NCBI GenBank assembly: GCA_021151835.1
Contig: JAGKWO010000004.1
Location: forward strand, 158,358 to 222,357
Origin: Gammaproteobacteria bacterium
GTDB lineage: Bacteria > Pseudomonadota > Gammaproteobacteria > Pseudomonadales > Cellvibrionaceae
Reading direction: 5' to 3'
Length of the DNA stretch: 64,000 nt
Shown here: piece after piece, positions 44,464 through 53,567 of the stretch
Position numbering within the stretch: the stretch's first letter is position 1
How the letters are laid out: each line of letters opens with the position of its first letter
Notes under the pieces: generated by a model
Seen by the model: the letters and a program-made list of their open reading frames with translations, nothing else
What the model was told of the DNA's origin: nothing
Databases searched by the model: none
Program-made: the position numbers and the translations under genes

Positions 44464-45279
44464 CTAAACCGCTTTTCTAGCGGTAAAACTAACCTGCATG
44501 CTGCCCAGACCGGCATAATCGATCCGGATTTCAGTATTCAGCGGGACCTCTAACACGCCCGCATAAGAACCGGTAATCACCGCTTGCCCTGCCACTATGC
44601 CCTGGCCACGGCGGCGCAGGAATTCTGCCAGCCAATAAAGTGGCGCCCGTGGGTGAGTGTTGGGATGCTGCCCCTGACGCTCAATCAATTCGCCGTTCGC
44701 GTAATGCAGGGTGATGGTAAAACTGCCGGCGGCAGCAGCATTGGCAGAATCTACCTCAGGTCCGATAAATAATCCCTGGTTAACTAAACCATCCGCCAAC
44801 ATTTCCGGGAACTCGCAACTGGCGGGGTCCGCATAGCGGCTATTGATCAGCTCCAGTGCCATGTGTGTGCGCGCAATCGCAGCATCGACATCGGCAGGAG
44901 TATAGGGCTCCGCGCGGGGTGGGAGGTCCTGGCCGAAGAAAAAAGCCAGTTCGGGTTCGATGCGCGCCCGCTCACCATCAGCGCTGGTTTTGGGCCACAG
45001 GCTAACGGGAGGAATGGAATCGATAGTACGGGTATAAATCGGGCCGACGACCAACTTGCCCTCCGGCGGCAGCAAACACTTCCAACCGCCAATGCTGTCA
45101 TCCATGTGCTCACACCAATGGCTGGTGACGGCCGCTTGCACTGCCAGTGCTTGTTCAAGGTTGTGCGGCCGGCAAGCGAGGGGCAAGCGCTCCCCCTGTG
45201 TACCGCTAATACGGCGCTCCACCAGAATGGTCGCCGCTGCATCGGCGCTGAATGGTTCGGTCGTGGGAAAGCTGGACAT
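44464..45279 (-). CDS. 2-keto-4-pentenoate hydratase family protein
   Basis: 271 residues of the MhpD/fumarylacetoacetate hydrolase superfamily. IEPELAFFFGQDLP is the metal-binding strand, followed by ALELINSRYAD and the conserved C-terminal GQAVITGSYAG. Members act on 2-oxo-pent-4-enoates or related acids in aromatic degradation. No partner catabolic genes are present, so its substrate is open. Likely first gene of the unit that continues with the thioesterase (13 bases) and the ZIP transporter. Confidence 0.82.
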   Translation of the reverse strand: MSSFPTTEPFSADAAATILVERRISGTQGERLPLACRPHNLEQALAVQAAVTSHWCEHMDDSIGGWKCLLPPEGKLVVGPIYTRTIDSIPPVSLWPKTSADGERARIEPELAFFFGQDLPPRAEPYTPADVDAAIARTHMALELINSRYADPASCEFPEMLADGLVNQGLFIGPEVDSANAAAAGSFTITLHYANGELIERQGQHPNTHPRAPLYWLAEFLRRRGQGIVAGQAVITGSYAGVLEVPLNTEIRIDYAGLGSMQVSFTARKAV

Positions 45280-45324
45280 AAATCGTTATTAATCCTTAAA
45301 AATTTCAGGTGACATCATAAACAC

Positions 45325-45350
45325 AAAACCCCTTTTGCAAGGGGTTTTGG
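45325..45350 (-). terminator. Rho-independent terminator of the YbaK-HDOD gene
   Basis: AAAACCCCTT / AAGGGGTTTT with a TTGC loop, 20 bases after the stop of the HDOD gene. Confidence 0.78.
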
Positions 45351-45368
45351 TGACAGCAAAATCAAACA

Positions 45369-46772
45369 TTAATGATGGGGCGAAAGCTCATGGGCGATAT
45401 GTTTCAGGTCATCGCTGGACTCAATGATGTTTGCCACCGTGGTATAGGCTTTTTCCGGGTCCAGGTGCAAATCTTCAAACACTTGCGGAGGAATCGCCAG
45501 CTTGGGGCCGCGGCCAATACTGTGTTGCTGCAACAAACGCTGCGCGACAAAAATCAATTTGGCGTAGGTGGCGTATTCGCCCTGGTAGTTAGGGTTATTT
45601 TGATGGCGCAAACCAGCGACCACTTCTTCCGGCATTGACCAGAGTGACATCAAGGTCGCCGCCAATTGCTCGCGGGTTACGCCCAGCAGATGGCGTTCAA
45701 TTGCTTGATGGTTTACATGCGGGTTGGCATCCGCCAGTTCGCAGTAACTGTGGAAATACGGGGGAAACACCTCCGCCAGGATCAGGTAACCAAAGTTGTG
45801 CAACAAACCACACAGGTAAGCCATACCAAAACTGGGGCGATGGTCGCGCGGAATGGCCGTCACCAAACCCTCAATGGTCGCCGCCATGTAAACCGCTTGC
45901 TGCCAGTAGGGAAGTGCGCCGTGCGGGCCTTCTTTGGGAATAGTCATTGCCTTGCCCAACGACAAACCGAGCGCAAGGTTAAGCACCATATCAAACCCCA
46001 GCACACGCACTATGGCGTCATGGATAGATTTGATTTTTCCCGGCGCAGAATAATAAGGCGATGCCGCCCAGCTCACGACTTGTGCGGCAAGGCTCGGATC
46101 AGTTTCGACGATTTGCGCCAGATCGCTGATATCTGCGTTGGGATTTACCCGGAGTTTAATGATGCGCTGGGCCGTATCGGACAACGGCGGCAATTCCAGG
46201 GTTTCTTCAAGACGTTGCTTAACCCGCAGCTGGGTGAAGTTGCGCACCGCGCCCAGGATCTGGTCGGTATCGCTGGTACTGTTATCGTCCGCCTCCAGCG
46301 GCTCCAGCGGGACAGCGATATCACAGATAGTGGCGTCATCCATCATCTGCTGGAACTCTTCCCGGCTAAAACGCAGCAATTGCTTTTCATCGCCCGAATC
46401 CGCCAGCAATTCACTGCGCTCAACAAGGCTGCGATCAATCAACGTCAGCAAGCCGGCCAGCTTGGGCAGGGCGGGAATGGATTGGAGGTTATGGGAACTA
46501 CAGAATTTCTGGATATCAGCCGGGCTGGCGGCATGCAGCTCGCGGCCCAACTGGCGGTTTACTGCTTTAAGATCGAGCAAACGGTCGGCGGCATAAATCA
46601 CCTGCACCCGCCCTTTGCCGTCTTGCAAAATAACTGATTTAGCCGCACTCATGGTACGTAGGTGCTGGTCATGCCAAAGCGCTCGCTCATTTTCGGATAC
46701 AGGCACTTCAGCCACCTGATACTGTACATTTTGTTTGTTGAGCAGGGATTGAACACTCGTAGGGACTGACAC
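45369..46772 (-). CDS. YbaK-like domain fused to HDOD signalling domain
   Basis: 467 residues. Residues 1 to about 150 resemble the YbaK/ProX aminoacyl-tRNA deacylase fold (SAAKSVILQDGKGRVQVIYAADRLLDLKAVN), though the catalytic Lys region is altered enough to make activity uncertain. An acidic linker (LEPLEADDNSTSDTD) leads to an HDOD domain of about 200 residues (VNPNADISDLAQIVETDPSLAAQVVSWA ... LCGLLHNFGYLILAEVFP). HDOD domains lack the metal site of HD enzymes and act in signalling or motility control. Same neighbourhood (recG, oxyR) as its counterpart in Pseudomonas. Confidence 0.85.
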   Translation of the reverse strand: MSVPTSVQSLLNKQNVQYQVAEVPVSENERALWHDQHLRTMSAAKSVILQDGKGRVQVIYAADRLLDLKAVNRQLGRELHAASPADIQKFCSSHNLQSIPALPKLAGLLTLIDRSLVERSELLADSGDEKQLLRFSREEFQQMMDDATICDIAVPLEPLEADDNSTSDTDQILGAVRNFTQLRVKQRLEETLELPPLSDTAQRIIKLRVNPNADISDLAQIVETDPSLAAQVVSWAASPYYSAPGKIKSIHDAIVRVLGFDMVLNLALGLSLGKAMTIPKEGPHGALPYWQQAVYMAATIEGLVTAIPRDHRPSFGMAYLCGLLHNFGYLILAEVFPPYFHSYCELADANPHVNHQAIERHLLGVTREQLAATLMSLWSMPEEVVAGLRHQNNPNYQGEYATYAKLIFVAQRLLQQHSIGRGPKLAIPPQVFEDLHLDPEKAYTTVANIIESSDDLKHIAHELSPHH

Positions 46773-47045
46773 AGCCTACTCCTCTCATTGTATGTAACTG
46801 GTTGATATTCATAGGATTAGGCAACTCTGACCGGCTTATTACCTGTGAGTGTAATGCAGCGAGAGCAATTCTTATATAGCCGGATTACACAAATACTCTC
46901 GAGGCCGGTTTTATCTGCTAACCAATCTTTCCAAGCATAGTCGAGATTTGCCCGCACACTTGGCATTTACTACGACAAAACAACTCTCTACGCCAAAAAA
47001 TGGAGCAGTTCTCATACAGTCAATGAAATAAACGCCATTTGGTTA

Positions 47046-49166
47046 TTAAACCTGCAAATAGCGGTGATTTTGTCCGAGCCAGCGTGCCACCAGTTGTTCG
47101 CATAACGTCGGGTAGTCGCTCATCAATAGCAACGCAGCATCTTTGACGCCCGGCAATAAATGGCTGTCGCGTTGCAGGTCGGCGATGCGGAATTGCATTT
47201 CACCGGTCTGGCGGGTGCCCAGCACTTCACCCGGGCCGCGCAATAATAGATCTTGCTCGGCGATATAAAAACCGTCGCTACTTTCGCGCATCACCCGCAA
47301 CCGCTCGCGACTGTTTTGCGAGAGCGGCGAACCATAAAGTAACACGCAGTGGCTGGCAGTTGAGCCGCGCCCTACCCGGCCACGCAATTGGTGGAGCTGG
47401 GCCAAACCCAGCCGCTCGGGATTTTCGATAATCATCAAACTGGAATTAGGCACGTCCACGCCGACTTCGATAACGGTTGTCGCCACCAGCAAGTCCAGTT
47501 CACCCGCCTTGAACGCTGCCATCACCTGTTCTTTTTCAGCGGGTTTCAAGCGCCCGTGGATCAAGCCAATACGCAAATGCGGCAGGGATTCAGCGAGGCT
47601 GGTTGCAGTGGCTTCAGCGGCCTGGGCTTCAAGCGCCTCCGACTCTTCGATCAGCGTACAAACCCAATAAGCCTGCCGCCCCTGCTCGCAGGCCAGGCGC
47701 ACCCGCTCAATAACTTCCTCGCGGCGCTGGTCACTAATGACTACGGTAGTAACCGGGGTGCGACCTGGTGGTAATTCATCGATTACCGAGCAATCAAGGT
47801 CCGCATAAGCACTCATCGCAAGGGTACGGGGGATGGGGGTGGCCGTCATAATCAATTGGTGTGGACGCAAGCTGGATGCTGGTTGGTTTTCGCTACCCAC
47901 AGTGCCTTTTTCCGAAAGGGACAAGCGCTGATGAACGCCAAACCGGTGCTGCTCATCAATCACAATCAAGCCCAGATCGGCAAACGCGACTGCCTCCTGG
48001 AAGAGCGCATGCGTACCCACCACCACTTCCGCCTCACCACTGGCGATAGCGGCTAATTGGGTACGGCGTTCGGCGGCTTTAAGCTTGCCCGTTAGCCAGC
48101 CCAGTTTAATCCCCAACGGTTCCAGCCATTTGCCAAAATTGATGCGGTGTTGTTCGGCGAGGATTTCTGTGGGCGCCATAATCGCTGCCTGCTTGCCGCT
48201 GGATACTGCCGCCAGCGCTGCCAACGCAGCCACCACTGTTTTGCCTGACCCCACGTCACCTTGCACCAGGCGCAACATGGGAATCGGCTTGGCGATATCC
48301 GCGACTATCTCGCTCACTACCCGCTCCTGGGCGCGGGTCAGGTTGAATCCCAATTGCTCAAGAAAGCACTTCTTCAGGGTGGGGCTCATGCGCAATCCGG
48401 TTGCCCCATCCGCCTGGGTTTCGCGGCGCAACAACAATAAGCTCAAGTGGTGCGCCAATAATTCCTCGAACGCCAATCGTTGTTGATAAGGGTGCTCGCC
48501 ATCCATTAACAATTGGACATTAGCACTTGCAGGAGGCTGATGAAGATAGCGAAGGGCGTCAGCGAGCGGAACCTGGTTGAGCGTGCGGCGCACCGGCTCA
48601 GGCAATAATTCGCCCAGTGCATGTTTGTCCAGCCAGGTAAGTGCCTGTTTCGCCAGGCTGCGCAAGCGCGGTTGCGTCAGTCCTTCTGTCGCCGGGTAAA
48701 TGGGGGTGAGGGATTGATCCAGCGGCAAGGGTGCGGCTTCATCCAGGTACTCATATTCCGGATGGTACATTTCCAGCCCGGATGCACCGCGGCGGGTCTC
48801 ACCAAAAATCCGCAGGCGGGTACCTGCCGTCAAACGTTGCTTCTGGGCGTTATTAAAATGGTAAAAACGCAGGGCAATGGTGCCGGTACCATCCTGTACC
48901 TTGCATACTAGGCTGCGGCGCTTGCCAAATACCACGTCGCACACACGTACTTCTGCTTCAACTACCGCGTTAAGGTTAGGTTGCAGTGCGCCGATGGGCG
49001 TAATACGGGTTCGGTCCAGGTAGCGAAGGGGAAGATGTAACAAGATATCCTGCAGGCTAAACAACCCTATCTTCGCGAGTTTTGCAGCCAAACTGGCACC
49101 AACTCCCTTCATTGCGCTAACGGGGATTTGCTCCAGGGTTTTGCCACTGGCAATACCGGCATTCAT
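47046..49166 (-). CDS. recG: ATP-dependent DNA helicase RecG
   Basis: 706 residues, close to the family length of about 693. A wedge/OB domain (residues ~60-160, with VCKVQDGTGTIALRFYHF) precedes the helicase core: Walker A GDVGSGKT, DEQH-type Walker B (VIDEQHRFGV), motif III TATPIPRT, and motifs V and VI (ATTVIEVGVDVP; QLRGRVGRG). It remodels stalled replication forks and branch-migrates Holliday junctions. Downstream of oxyR by 20 bases and probably cotranscribed with it, as in Pseudomonas. Confidence 0.96.
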   Translation of the reverse strand: MNAGIASGKTLEQIPVSAMKGVGASLAAKLAKIGLFSLQDILLHLPLRYLDRTRITPIGALQPNLNAVVEAEVRVCDVVFGKRRSLVCKVQDGTGTIALRFYHFNNAQKQRLTAGTRLRIFGETRRGASGLEMYHPEYEYLDEAAPLPLDQSLTPIYPATEGLTQPRLRSLAKQALTWLDKHALGELLPEPVRRTLNQVPLADALRYLHQPPASANVQLLMDGEHPYQQRLAFEELLAHHLSLLLLRRETQADGATGLRMSPTLKKCFLEQLGFNLTRAQERVVSEIVADIAKPIPMLRLVQGDVGSGKTVVAALAALAAVSSGKQAAIMAPTEILAEQHRINFGKWLEPLGIKLGWLTGKLKAAERRTQLAAIASGEAEVVVGTHALFQEAVAFADLGLIVIDEQHRFGVHQRLSLSEKGTVGSENQPASSLRPHQLIMTATPIPRTLAMSAYADLDCSVIDELPPGRTPVTTVVISDQRREEVIERVRLACEQGRQAYWVCTLIEESEALEAQAAEATATSLAESLPHLRIGLIHGRLKPAEKEQVMAAFKAGELDLLVATTVIEVGVDVPNSSLMIIENPERLGLAQLHQLRGRVGRGSTASHCVLLYGSPLSQNSRERLRVMRESSDGFYIAEQDLLLRGPGEVLGTRQTGEMQFRIADLQRDSHLLPGVKDAALLLMSDYPTLCEQLVARWLGQNHRYLQV

Positions 49167-49186
49167 AGATTACCAGCGATAACCGT

Positions 49187-50095
49187 TTAATGGCGGGTGG
49201 ACTTGATCGCCTCGCGCAATGCATCAATCGCCTTATGGCGAGGGAAGCTGGCGCGCCACGCGAGGGCCACAGTACGGCTGGGTGATGGCTCGGTAAAAGG
49301 ACGGGTTACCAATACATCGGAGCTGTAGAGCGAACTGTCAGCCGCTGATATCGGCAGAATTGTCAACCCCAACCCCGAAGCGACCATATGGCGAAGTGTT
49401 TCAAGCGAACTACCTTCTGCGGCGGTGCGGACATTATTCGCAGACTGCTCGCCATGGTGCTGCAAGTTCGGGCACGTAGTTAACACCTGATCGCGGAAAC
49501 AATGCCCTTCGCCCAGCAGCAGTAACTGCTCGCTATTTAAATCATTGGGATTAACCGCGTCTTTGGCTGCGAGCGGGTGATCTTTTGGCATCAATACCAC
49601 AAACGGCTCTTCATACAATACCTGGGTTACCACGTCCGGCTCTTCGAATGGCAAGGCAATAATGATCACATCCAATTCGCCATTACGCAGTTTTTTACGC
49701 AGATTGTGGGTATAACCTTCTTCAACATACAGCGGCATTTTACTGGCCTTTTGCTGCAAATGAGGAATAAACTTCGGCAGCAAATAAGGGCCGATAGTGA
49801 AAATTGCCCCAACGGATAACGGACTGCTGAGCTGGTCTTTGCCTGCATCGGCCAAGTCCTTGATAGCAGCCGTTTGCTCCAGCACCAGGTTTGCCTGGGC
49901 CACAATTTGTTCACCCAACGGGGTTGGCTGCACTCGGGATTTGGTACGTTCAAACAGCGCAACACCCAATTCATCCTCCAGTTTCTTTACAGCGATACTC
50001 AAGGTAGGCTGGCTGACATAGCAGCGGTCCGCTGCACGACCAAAATGTTGTTCCTGGGCGAGGGTAACTATGTAGCGCAGTTCAGTGAGGGTCAT
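49187..50095 (-). CDS. oxyR: Peroxide-sensing transcription regulator OxyR
   Basis: 302 residues of the LysR family. The N-terminal helix-turn-helix (FGRAADRCYVSQPTLSIAVKKLE) is followed by the sensor domain with Cys199 (GEGHCFRDQ) and Cys208 (TTCP), exactly the E. coli numbering and spacing, so the disulfide switch should be intact. It activates peroxide-defence genes on oxidation. The gene leads the oxyR-recG unit and is divergent from the SDR gene. Confidence 0.95.
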   Translation of the reverse strand: MTLTELRYIVTLAQEQHFGRAADRCYVSQPTLSIAVKKLEDELGVALFERTKSRVQPTPLGEQIVAQANLVLEQTAAIKDLADAGKDQLSSPLSVGAIFTIGPYLLPKFIPHLQQKASKMPLYVEEGYTHNLRKKLRNGELDVIIIALPFEEPDVVTQVLYEEPFVVLMPKDHPLAAKDAVNPNDLNSEQLLLLGEGHCFRDQVLTTCPNLQHHGEQSANNVRTAAEGSSLETLRHMVASGLGLTILPISAADSSLYSSDVLVTRPFTEPSPSRTVALAWRASFPRHKAIDALREAIKSTRH

Positions 50096-50205
50096 AGTGC
50101 AGCTCCAGACGGGGACATTGGCTTGTTAGAATAGCCTAAAACTATCAGATAAAAGCCATTTATCAAACGGCTAATAACCTATTTACTCCACAAAAATCAA
50201 AATCC

Positions 50206-51039
50206 ATGAAAAAAGTTTTAATTATTGGCTGTGGTGACATCGGGTTGCGGTTAACCCATTATCTCGCCCCTAACATCTATCAGATAACCGGTATTCGTCG
50301 CCATTGCCCACCAGATACCCTCAAACTCCGCTATAAATCCTGCAATGCACAAGATGCTACGGCGCTTAAAGCTGCATTAGCGGAGGGCTTCGACATTATC
50401 ATCATCACCATGACGCCTGGTGAGCGAAGTGATGCAGGTTATGAGCAGGCTTATGTGACGACCTGCCGGAACCTGGTGCGTGCCTTAACTGATCTTGAAC
50501 AACAACCGGATTTGATTATTTTCGTTTCCAGCACTGCTGTGTATGCGCAGGATGACGGCTCATGGGTTGATGAAAGCTCGCCGACAGCGCCATCAAGTTT
50601 TTCCGGGAAACGCCTGCTGGAAGCTGAAGCTATCATCCGCAATAGTGGTTTCCCTAATACATTGGTGCGCTTTAGCGGCATTTATGGGCCCGGTCGCAAC
50701 CGGCTTATCGAACAGGTCAAACAACAGCGAGCTTCCGCCAGCACGTCGTACACCAATCGCATCCATGCCGAAGATTGTGCAGGTTTCCTGGCCCACCTGC
50801 TCAACCACCAGGAATTGCTGGCACCTGTGTATATCGCCACTGATTCCGCACCGACGCCGATGGTGGAAGTCGTCAGTTGGATTGCCGCGCAACTCAAGGT
50901 TCAGGATTTCCTCTCCGCAGAAGCAACCAATGAACGGGGCAATAAAAAATTAAGTAACGCATTGATGCTCAATAGCGGCTATAAACTTCGCTACGACACC
51001 TATCAACAGGGCTACGCAGAAATGCTCAATGAACAATAA
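50206..51039 (+). CDS. NAD(P)-binding epimerase/dehydratase-like SDR protein
   Basis: 277 residues with an N-terminal Rossmann motif GCGDIG (atypical extended SDR), the SSTAVYAQDDG strand and a GRNR region resembling YeeZ-type proteins. The canonical YxxxK pair is replaced by SGKRLLEAE-type context, so classical epimerase chemistry is doubtful. Role unknown; often sits near oxidative-stress genes in this lineage. It ends in a strong bidirectional terminator. Confidence 0.75.
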   Translation: MKKVLIIGCGDIGLRLTHYLAPNIYQITGIRRHCPPDTLKLRYKSCNAQDATALKAALAEGFDIIIITMTPGERSDAGYEQAYVTTCRNLVRALTDLEQQPDLIIFVSSTAVYAQDDGSWVDESSPTAPSSFSGKRLLEAEAIIRNSGFPNTLVRFSGIYGPGRNRLIEQVKQQRASASTSYTNRIHAEDCAGFLAHLLNHQELLAPVYIATDSAPTPMVEVVSWIAAQLKVQDFLSAEATNERGNKKLSNALMLNSGYKLRYDTYQQGYAEMLNEQ

Positions 51040-51041
51040 GC

Positions 51042-51077
51042 ATAAAAAAACCCGGCGCAGTGGCCGGGTTTTTTTCA
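51042..51077. terminator. Bidirectional Rho-independent terminator
   Basis: ACCCGGC / GCCGGGT flanked by an A-run and a T-run, between the convergent SDR and OmpA-like genes. Confidence 0.88.
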
Positions 51078-51090
51078 CTGAATCCAACGA

Positions 51091-52128
51091 TTATTTGGTT
51101 TCAGTCTTGGTCACTGCTGTAGATACCTGACCTACCACGCGACGGTTTTGCTCACGACCGCTAGCGCTGGTGTTATCGGCAACAGGTTTGGCTTCACCGT
51201 AACCAATTGCTTTCACGCGGTCAGCACCAATACCGTATTTGGTAATCAGCGCTGCTTTAACCGAATCAGCACGGCTTTGTGACAACTTCTGGTTGTACGC
51301 ATCAGAACCCTGGCTGTCAGTATGACCTTCAACAGTTACCACTGTGTCAGCGTATTGGTTCATGAAAGTAGCCAGTTTAGATACTTCACCTTCAAATTCC
51401 GGCTTGATGATCGCTTTAGCGGTATCGAAAGTGATCTTCAATTCGATTGATACCGTTTCAGTCAGCTTCAGTGAGCAACCAACCGCATCAACCTTATGGG
51501 TTTTAGGAGTGCCAGGACATTGGTCTTTGGAATCCACAACACCATCGCCATCAGAATCTTTTTCCGGCTCTGGAGCGGGTGCAGGAGCGACTGCTTTCAC
51601 TGGCGCCGGAGAGCCGCCAAACAGGTAGCTAATGCCGGCATTCAAAGCCAGATCGGTGTATTCGTTATCCAGGCTGTTGAACGCACGCACATCGGTGCGG
51701 AACTCCCAGTTGCCGCCCAGGTTACGCTTAACACCAGCACCCAGGTTCAACAGGGTGTCGCGATGGGATTCATCGTTATCCCACTCAATTTCCTGGTCGC
51801 CTACACCGAACGCAACATAAGGACGCCACAGGCTTTCAGTATTGATGTGATACAACGCATCCAAGCGATACTGGGTGCCATCAACATCGACATTGCCTGA
51901 TTGCGTTTCAGTGCTGTAACGGCTGGCAACAGCGTCCAGGGTCCAGTTTTCATTCAATACATAACCAAAGCCCAAACCCCAGGTGTTGGCGTCTTCGATT
52001 GGCTCTTCAAAGAAAGTACGACCAAAGTCGGCGTGCACTTCGAATTTATGGTTATCTGCATTCGCGCCAGCAGAAATTGCGGCAATAGCAGCGGATAAGG
52101 CTAATACGTGTGTGTGTTTTATGGCCAT
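51091..52128 (-). CDS. OprF/OmpA-type outer-membrane porin
   Basis: 345 residues from ATG 52128 (GGAG upstream; the frame opens earlier at 52170). Signal peptide ends GANA. An eight-stranded barrel spans about residues 25-165, then a Pro/Ala hinge (KAVAPAPAPEPEKD), one calcium-binding type 3 thrombospondin-like repeat (DSDGDGVVDSKDQCPGTP) with a Cys pair, and the C-terminal OmpA domain that binds peptidoglycan (GHTDSQGSDAYNQ and the conserved Asp/Arg pair in ASGREQNRR). It links outer membrane to cell wall and acts as a slow porin. Confidence 0.93.
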   Translation of the reverse strand: MAIKHTHVLALSAAIAAISAGANADNHKFEVHADFGRTFFEEPIEDANTWGLGFGYVLNENWTLDAVASRYSTETQSGNVDVDGTQYRLDALYHINTESLWRPYVAFGVGDQEIEWDNDESHRDTLLNLGAGVKRNLGGNWEFRTDVRAFNSLDNEYTDLALNAGISYLFGGSPAPVKAVAPAPAPEPEKDSDGDGVVDSKDQCPGTPKTHKVDAVGCSLKLTETVSIELKITFDTAKAIIKPEFEGEVSKLATFMNQYADTVVTVEGHTDSQGSDAYNQKLSQSRADSVKAALITKYGIGADRVKAIGYGEAKPVADNTSASGREQNRRVVGQVSTAVTKTETK

Positions 52129-52311
52129 TTCGTTCTCCGTTGAAAAATAGCGAGGTTCCAAAAAAGACAATCTGGTTATCTTTAATTAATCGAGAACCAC
52201 AGACTGCGAAAATTAAGACCGTTACCGATCCGTAAAGTTACACCTGCTGAATTCCATTTCATGATTATTTTCAGGTGCTTACCTTAGCAAATTAAAGCGA
52301 TATATGCCAAT

Positions 52312-53058
52312 TTACGCTGTTTTTTTGAACAACAAATCCCAAACCCCGTGACCGAGGCGCTCACCGCGTTTTTCAAATTTGGTGACCGGACGGTAATCCG
52401 GCCTGGGAGCAAAACCGGTTTCTGTGAAATCTGTCGCGAAACCTGTCGCACTATTCATTACTTCCAGCATATATTCGGCATAGGGTTGCCAATCCGTCGC
52501 CATATGCAGAATGCCGCCCGTTTTAAGCTTAGGGCGCAGTTTCTGAATAAAAGCAGGTTGGACAATCCGTCGCTTATGGTGCTTTTTCTTATGCCATGGA
52601 TCCGGAAAGTACAGCTGTAACCGGTCAATGCTACCGTCAGGAATACAATCTTCCAGGACATCCATTGCATCAGCCATATATACCCGAAGATTGCTTAACC
52701 CTTGCTGACTGGCCGTACTTATTAAGCGACCAACGCCCGGTGGATGCACTTCAATACCGATAAAGTTTTTGTCCGGCTCACTAGCGGCCATCTCCAGCAA
52801 GGAATCGCCCATACCAAAACCAATTTCAAGCACCAATGGTGCTTGTCGGCCAAAGACTGCATCGGGATTGATAGCACCGTTAAACAGACTTAAACCCATT
52901 GTTGGCCAATATTTATCAAATGCGCTCTTCTGACCAGCGGTGATGCGGCCAGCGCGAATAACAAAACTGCGAATGGGTTTGGGTTTAAATTCAGGCTTGA
53001 TAAGGAAGCCTTCCTCGCCGCCTTCAAGGTCGGGAGTCAATTCGGGAAGTTCAGACAT
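52312..53058 (-). CDS. trmB: tRNA (guanine-N7-)-methyltransferase TrmB
   Basis: 248 residues. SAM-binding motif LEIGFGMGDSL, the acidic motif IGIEVH, YFPDPWHKKKHHKRRI (family signature carrying the catalytic Asp) and the C-terminal TKFEKRGERLGH. It makes m7G at position 46 of tRNA variable loops. Followed on the same strand by no further gene; the DUF423 gene lies just upstream. Confidence 0.95.
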   Translation of the reverse strand: MSELPELTPDLEGGEEGFLIKPEFKPKPIRSFVIRAGRITAGQKSAFDKYWPTMGLSLFNGAINPDAVFGRQAPLVLEIGFGMGDSLLEMAASEPDKNFIGIEVHPPGVGRLISTASQQGLSNLRVYMADAMDVLEDCIPDGSIDRLQLYFPDPWHKKKHHKRRIVQPAFIQKLRPKLKTGGILHMATDWQPYAEYMLEVMNSATGFATDFTETGFAPRPDYRPVTKFEKRGERLGHGVWDLLFKKTA

Positions 53059-53080
53059 AAAGAAGTTCAGGTAAAAACCA

Positions 53081-53476
53081 TTAAGAAGGAATATCAGGGT
53101 TCAGATTCATACGCCAGCCAGCAATAGCTAACAGCATCCAACCCACAAGAAAACACAATCCACCAAGCGGCGTTATCGGCCCCAACCAACGCGGAGCTCC
53201 CATTGCCAGGGCATAGAGGCTACCACTAAACATCAGGCTGCCCAGTATAAAGGCCCAACCGCTGGCTTTTAACCCTGCGGAGGCAGGTTTGTGGATTAAC
53301 AGGAGCGCAACCACCAAAAGCGCTATAGCGTGATACATCTGGTAATGAACTCCGGTTTTAATCACTTCTATCATGTCCGGAGTGAGCACCTTCTTTAATC
53401 CATGTGCGGCAAAAGCACCGACAACCACTGCTAAAAAGCCGCTAATTGCAGCGATAATAACGTAAAAGCGAGCCAC
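53081..53476 (-). CDS. DUF423 family small membrane protein
   Basis: 131 residues from GTG 53476 with GGGGC about eight bases upstream; a TTG at 53494 would add six residues. Four membrane helices and the family pattern (GAFAAHGLKK near the N-terminus; VHYQMYHAIALL) identify DUF423 (YgdD-like). Function unknown. It precedes trmB by 22 bases and is probably cotranscribed with it. Confidence 0.82.
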   Translation of the reverse strand: MARFYVIIAAISGFLAVVVGAFAAHGLKKVLTPDMIEVIKTGVHYQMYHAIALLVVALLLIHKPASAGLKASGWAFILGSLMFSGSLYALAMGAPRWLGPITPLGGLCFLVGWMLLAIAGWRMNLNPDIPS

Positions 53477-53517
53477 AGAATTGCCCCTTGTCAATCGATA
53501 TTAAAAACAGTCATACA

Positions 53518-53548
53518 ATAAAAAAGCCGCGCTGGGCGCGGCTTTTTT
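53518..53548 (-). terminator. Rho-independent terminator of rpoH
   Basis: AAAAAGCCGCGC / GCGCGGCTTTTTT stem, T-run on both strands, 20 bases past the rpoH stop. Confidence 0.88.
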
Positions 53549-53567
53549 ATTTCAAACCAGACTTTTA

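Noticed and set aside
45666..46637. 323-codon open frame on the plus strand opposite the YbaK-HDOD gene
   Set aside because: It lies wholly antisense to a well-supported gene, lacks a ribosome binding site and resembles no family; a shadow frame caused by codon bias.
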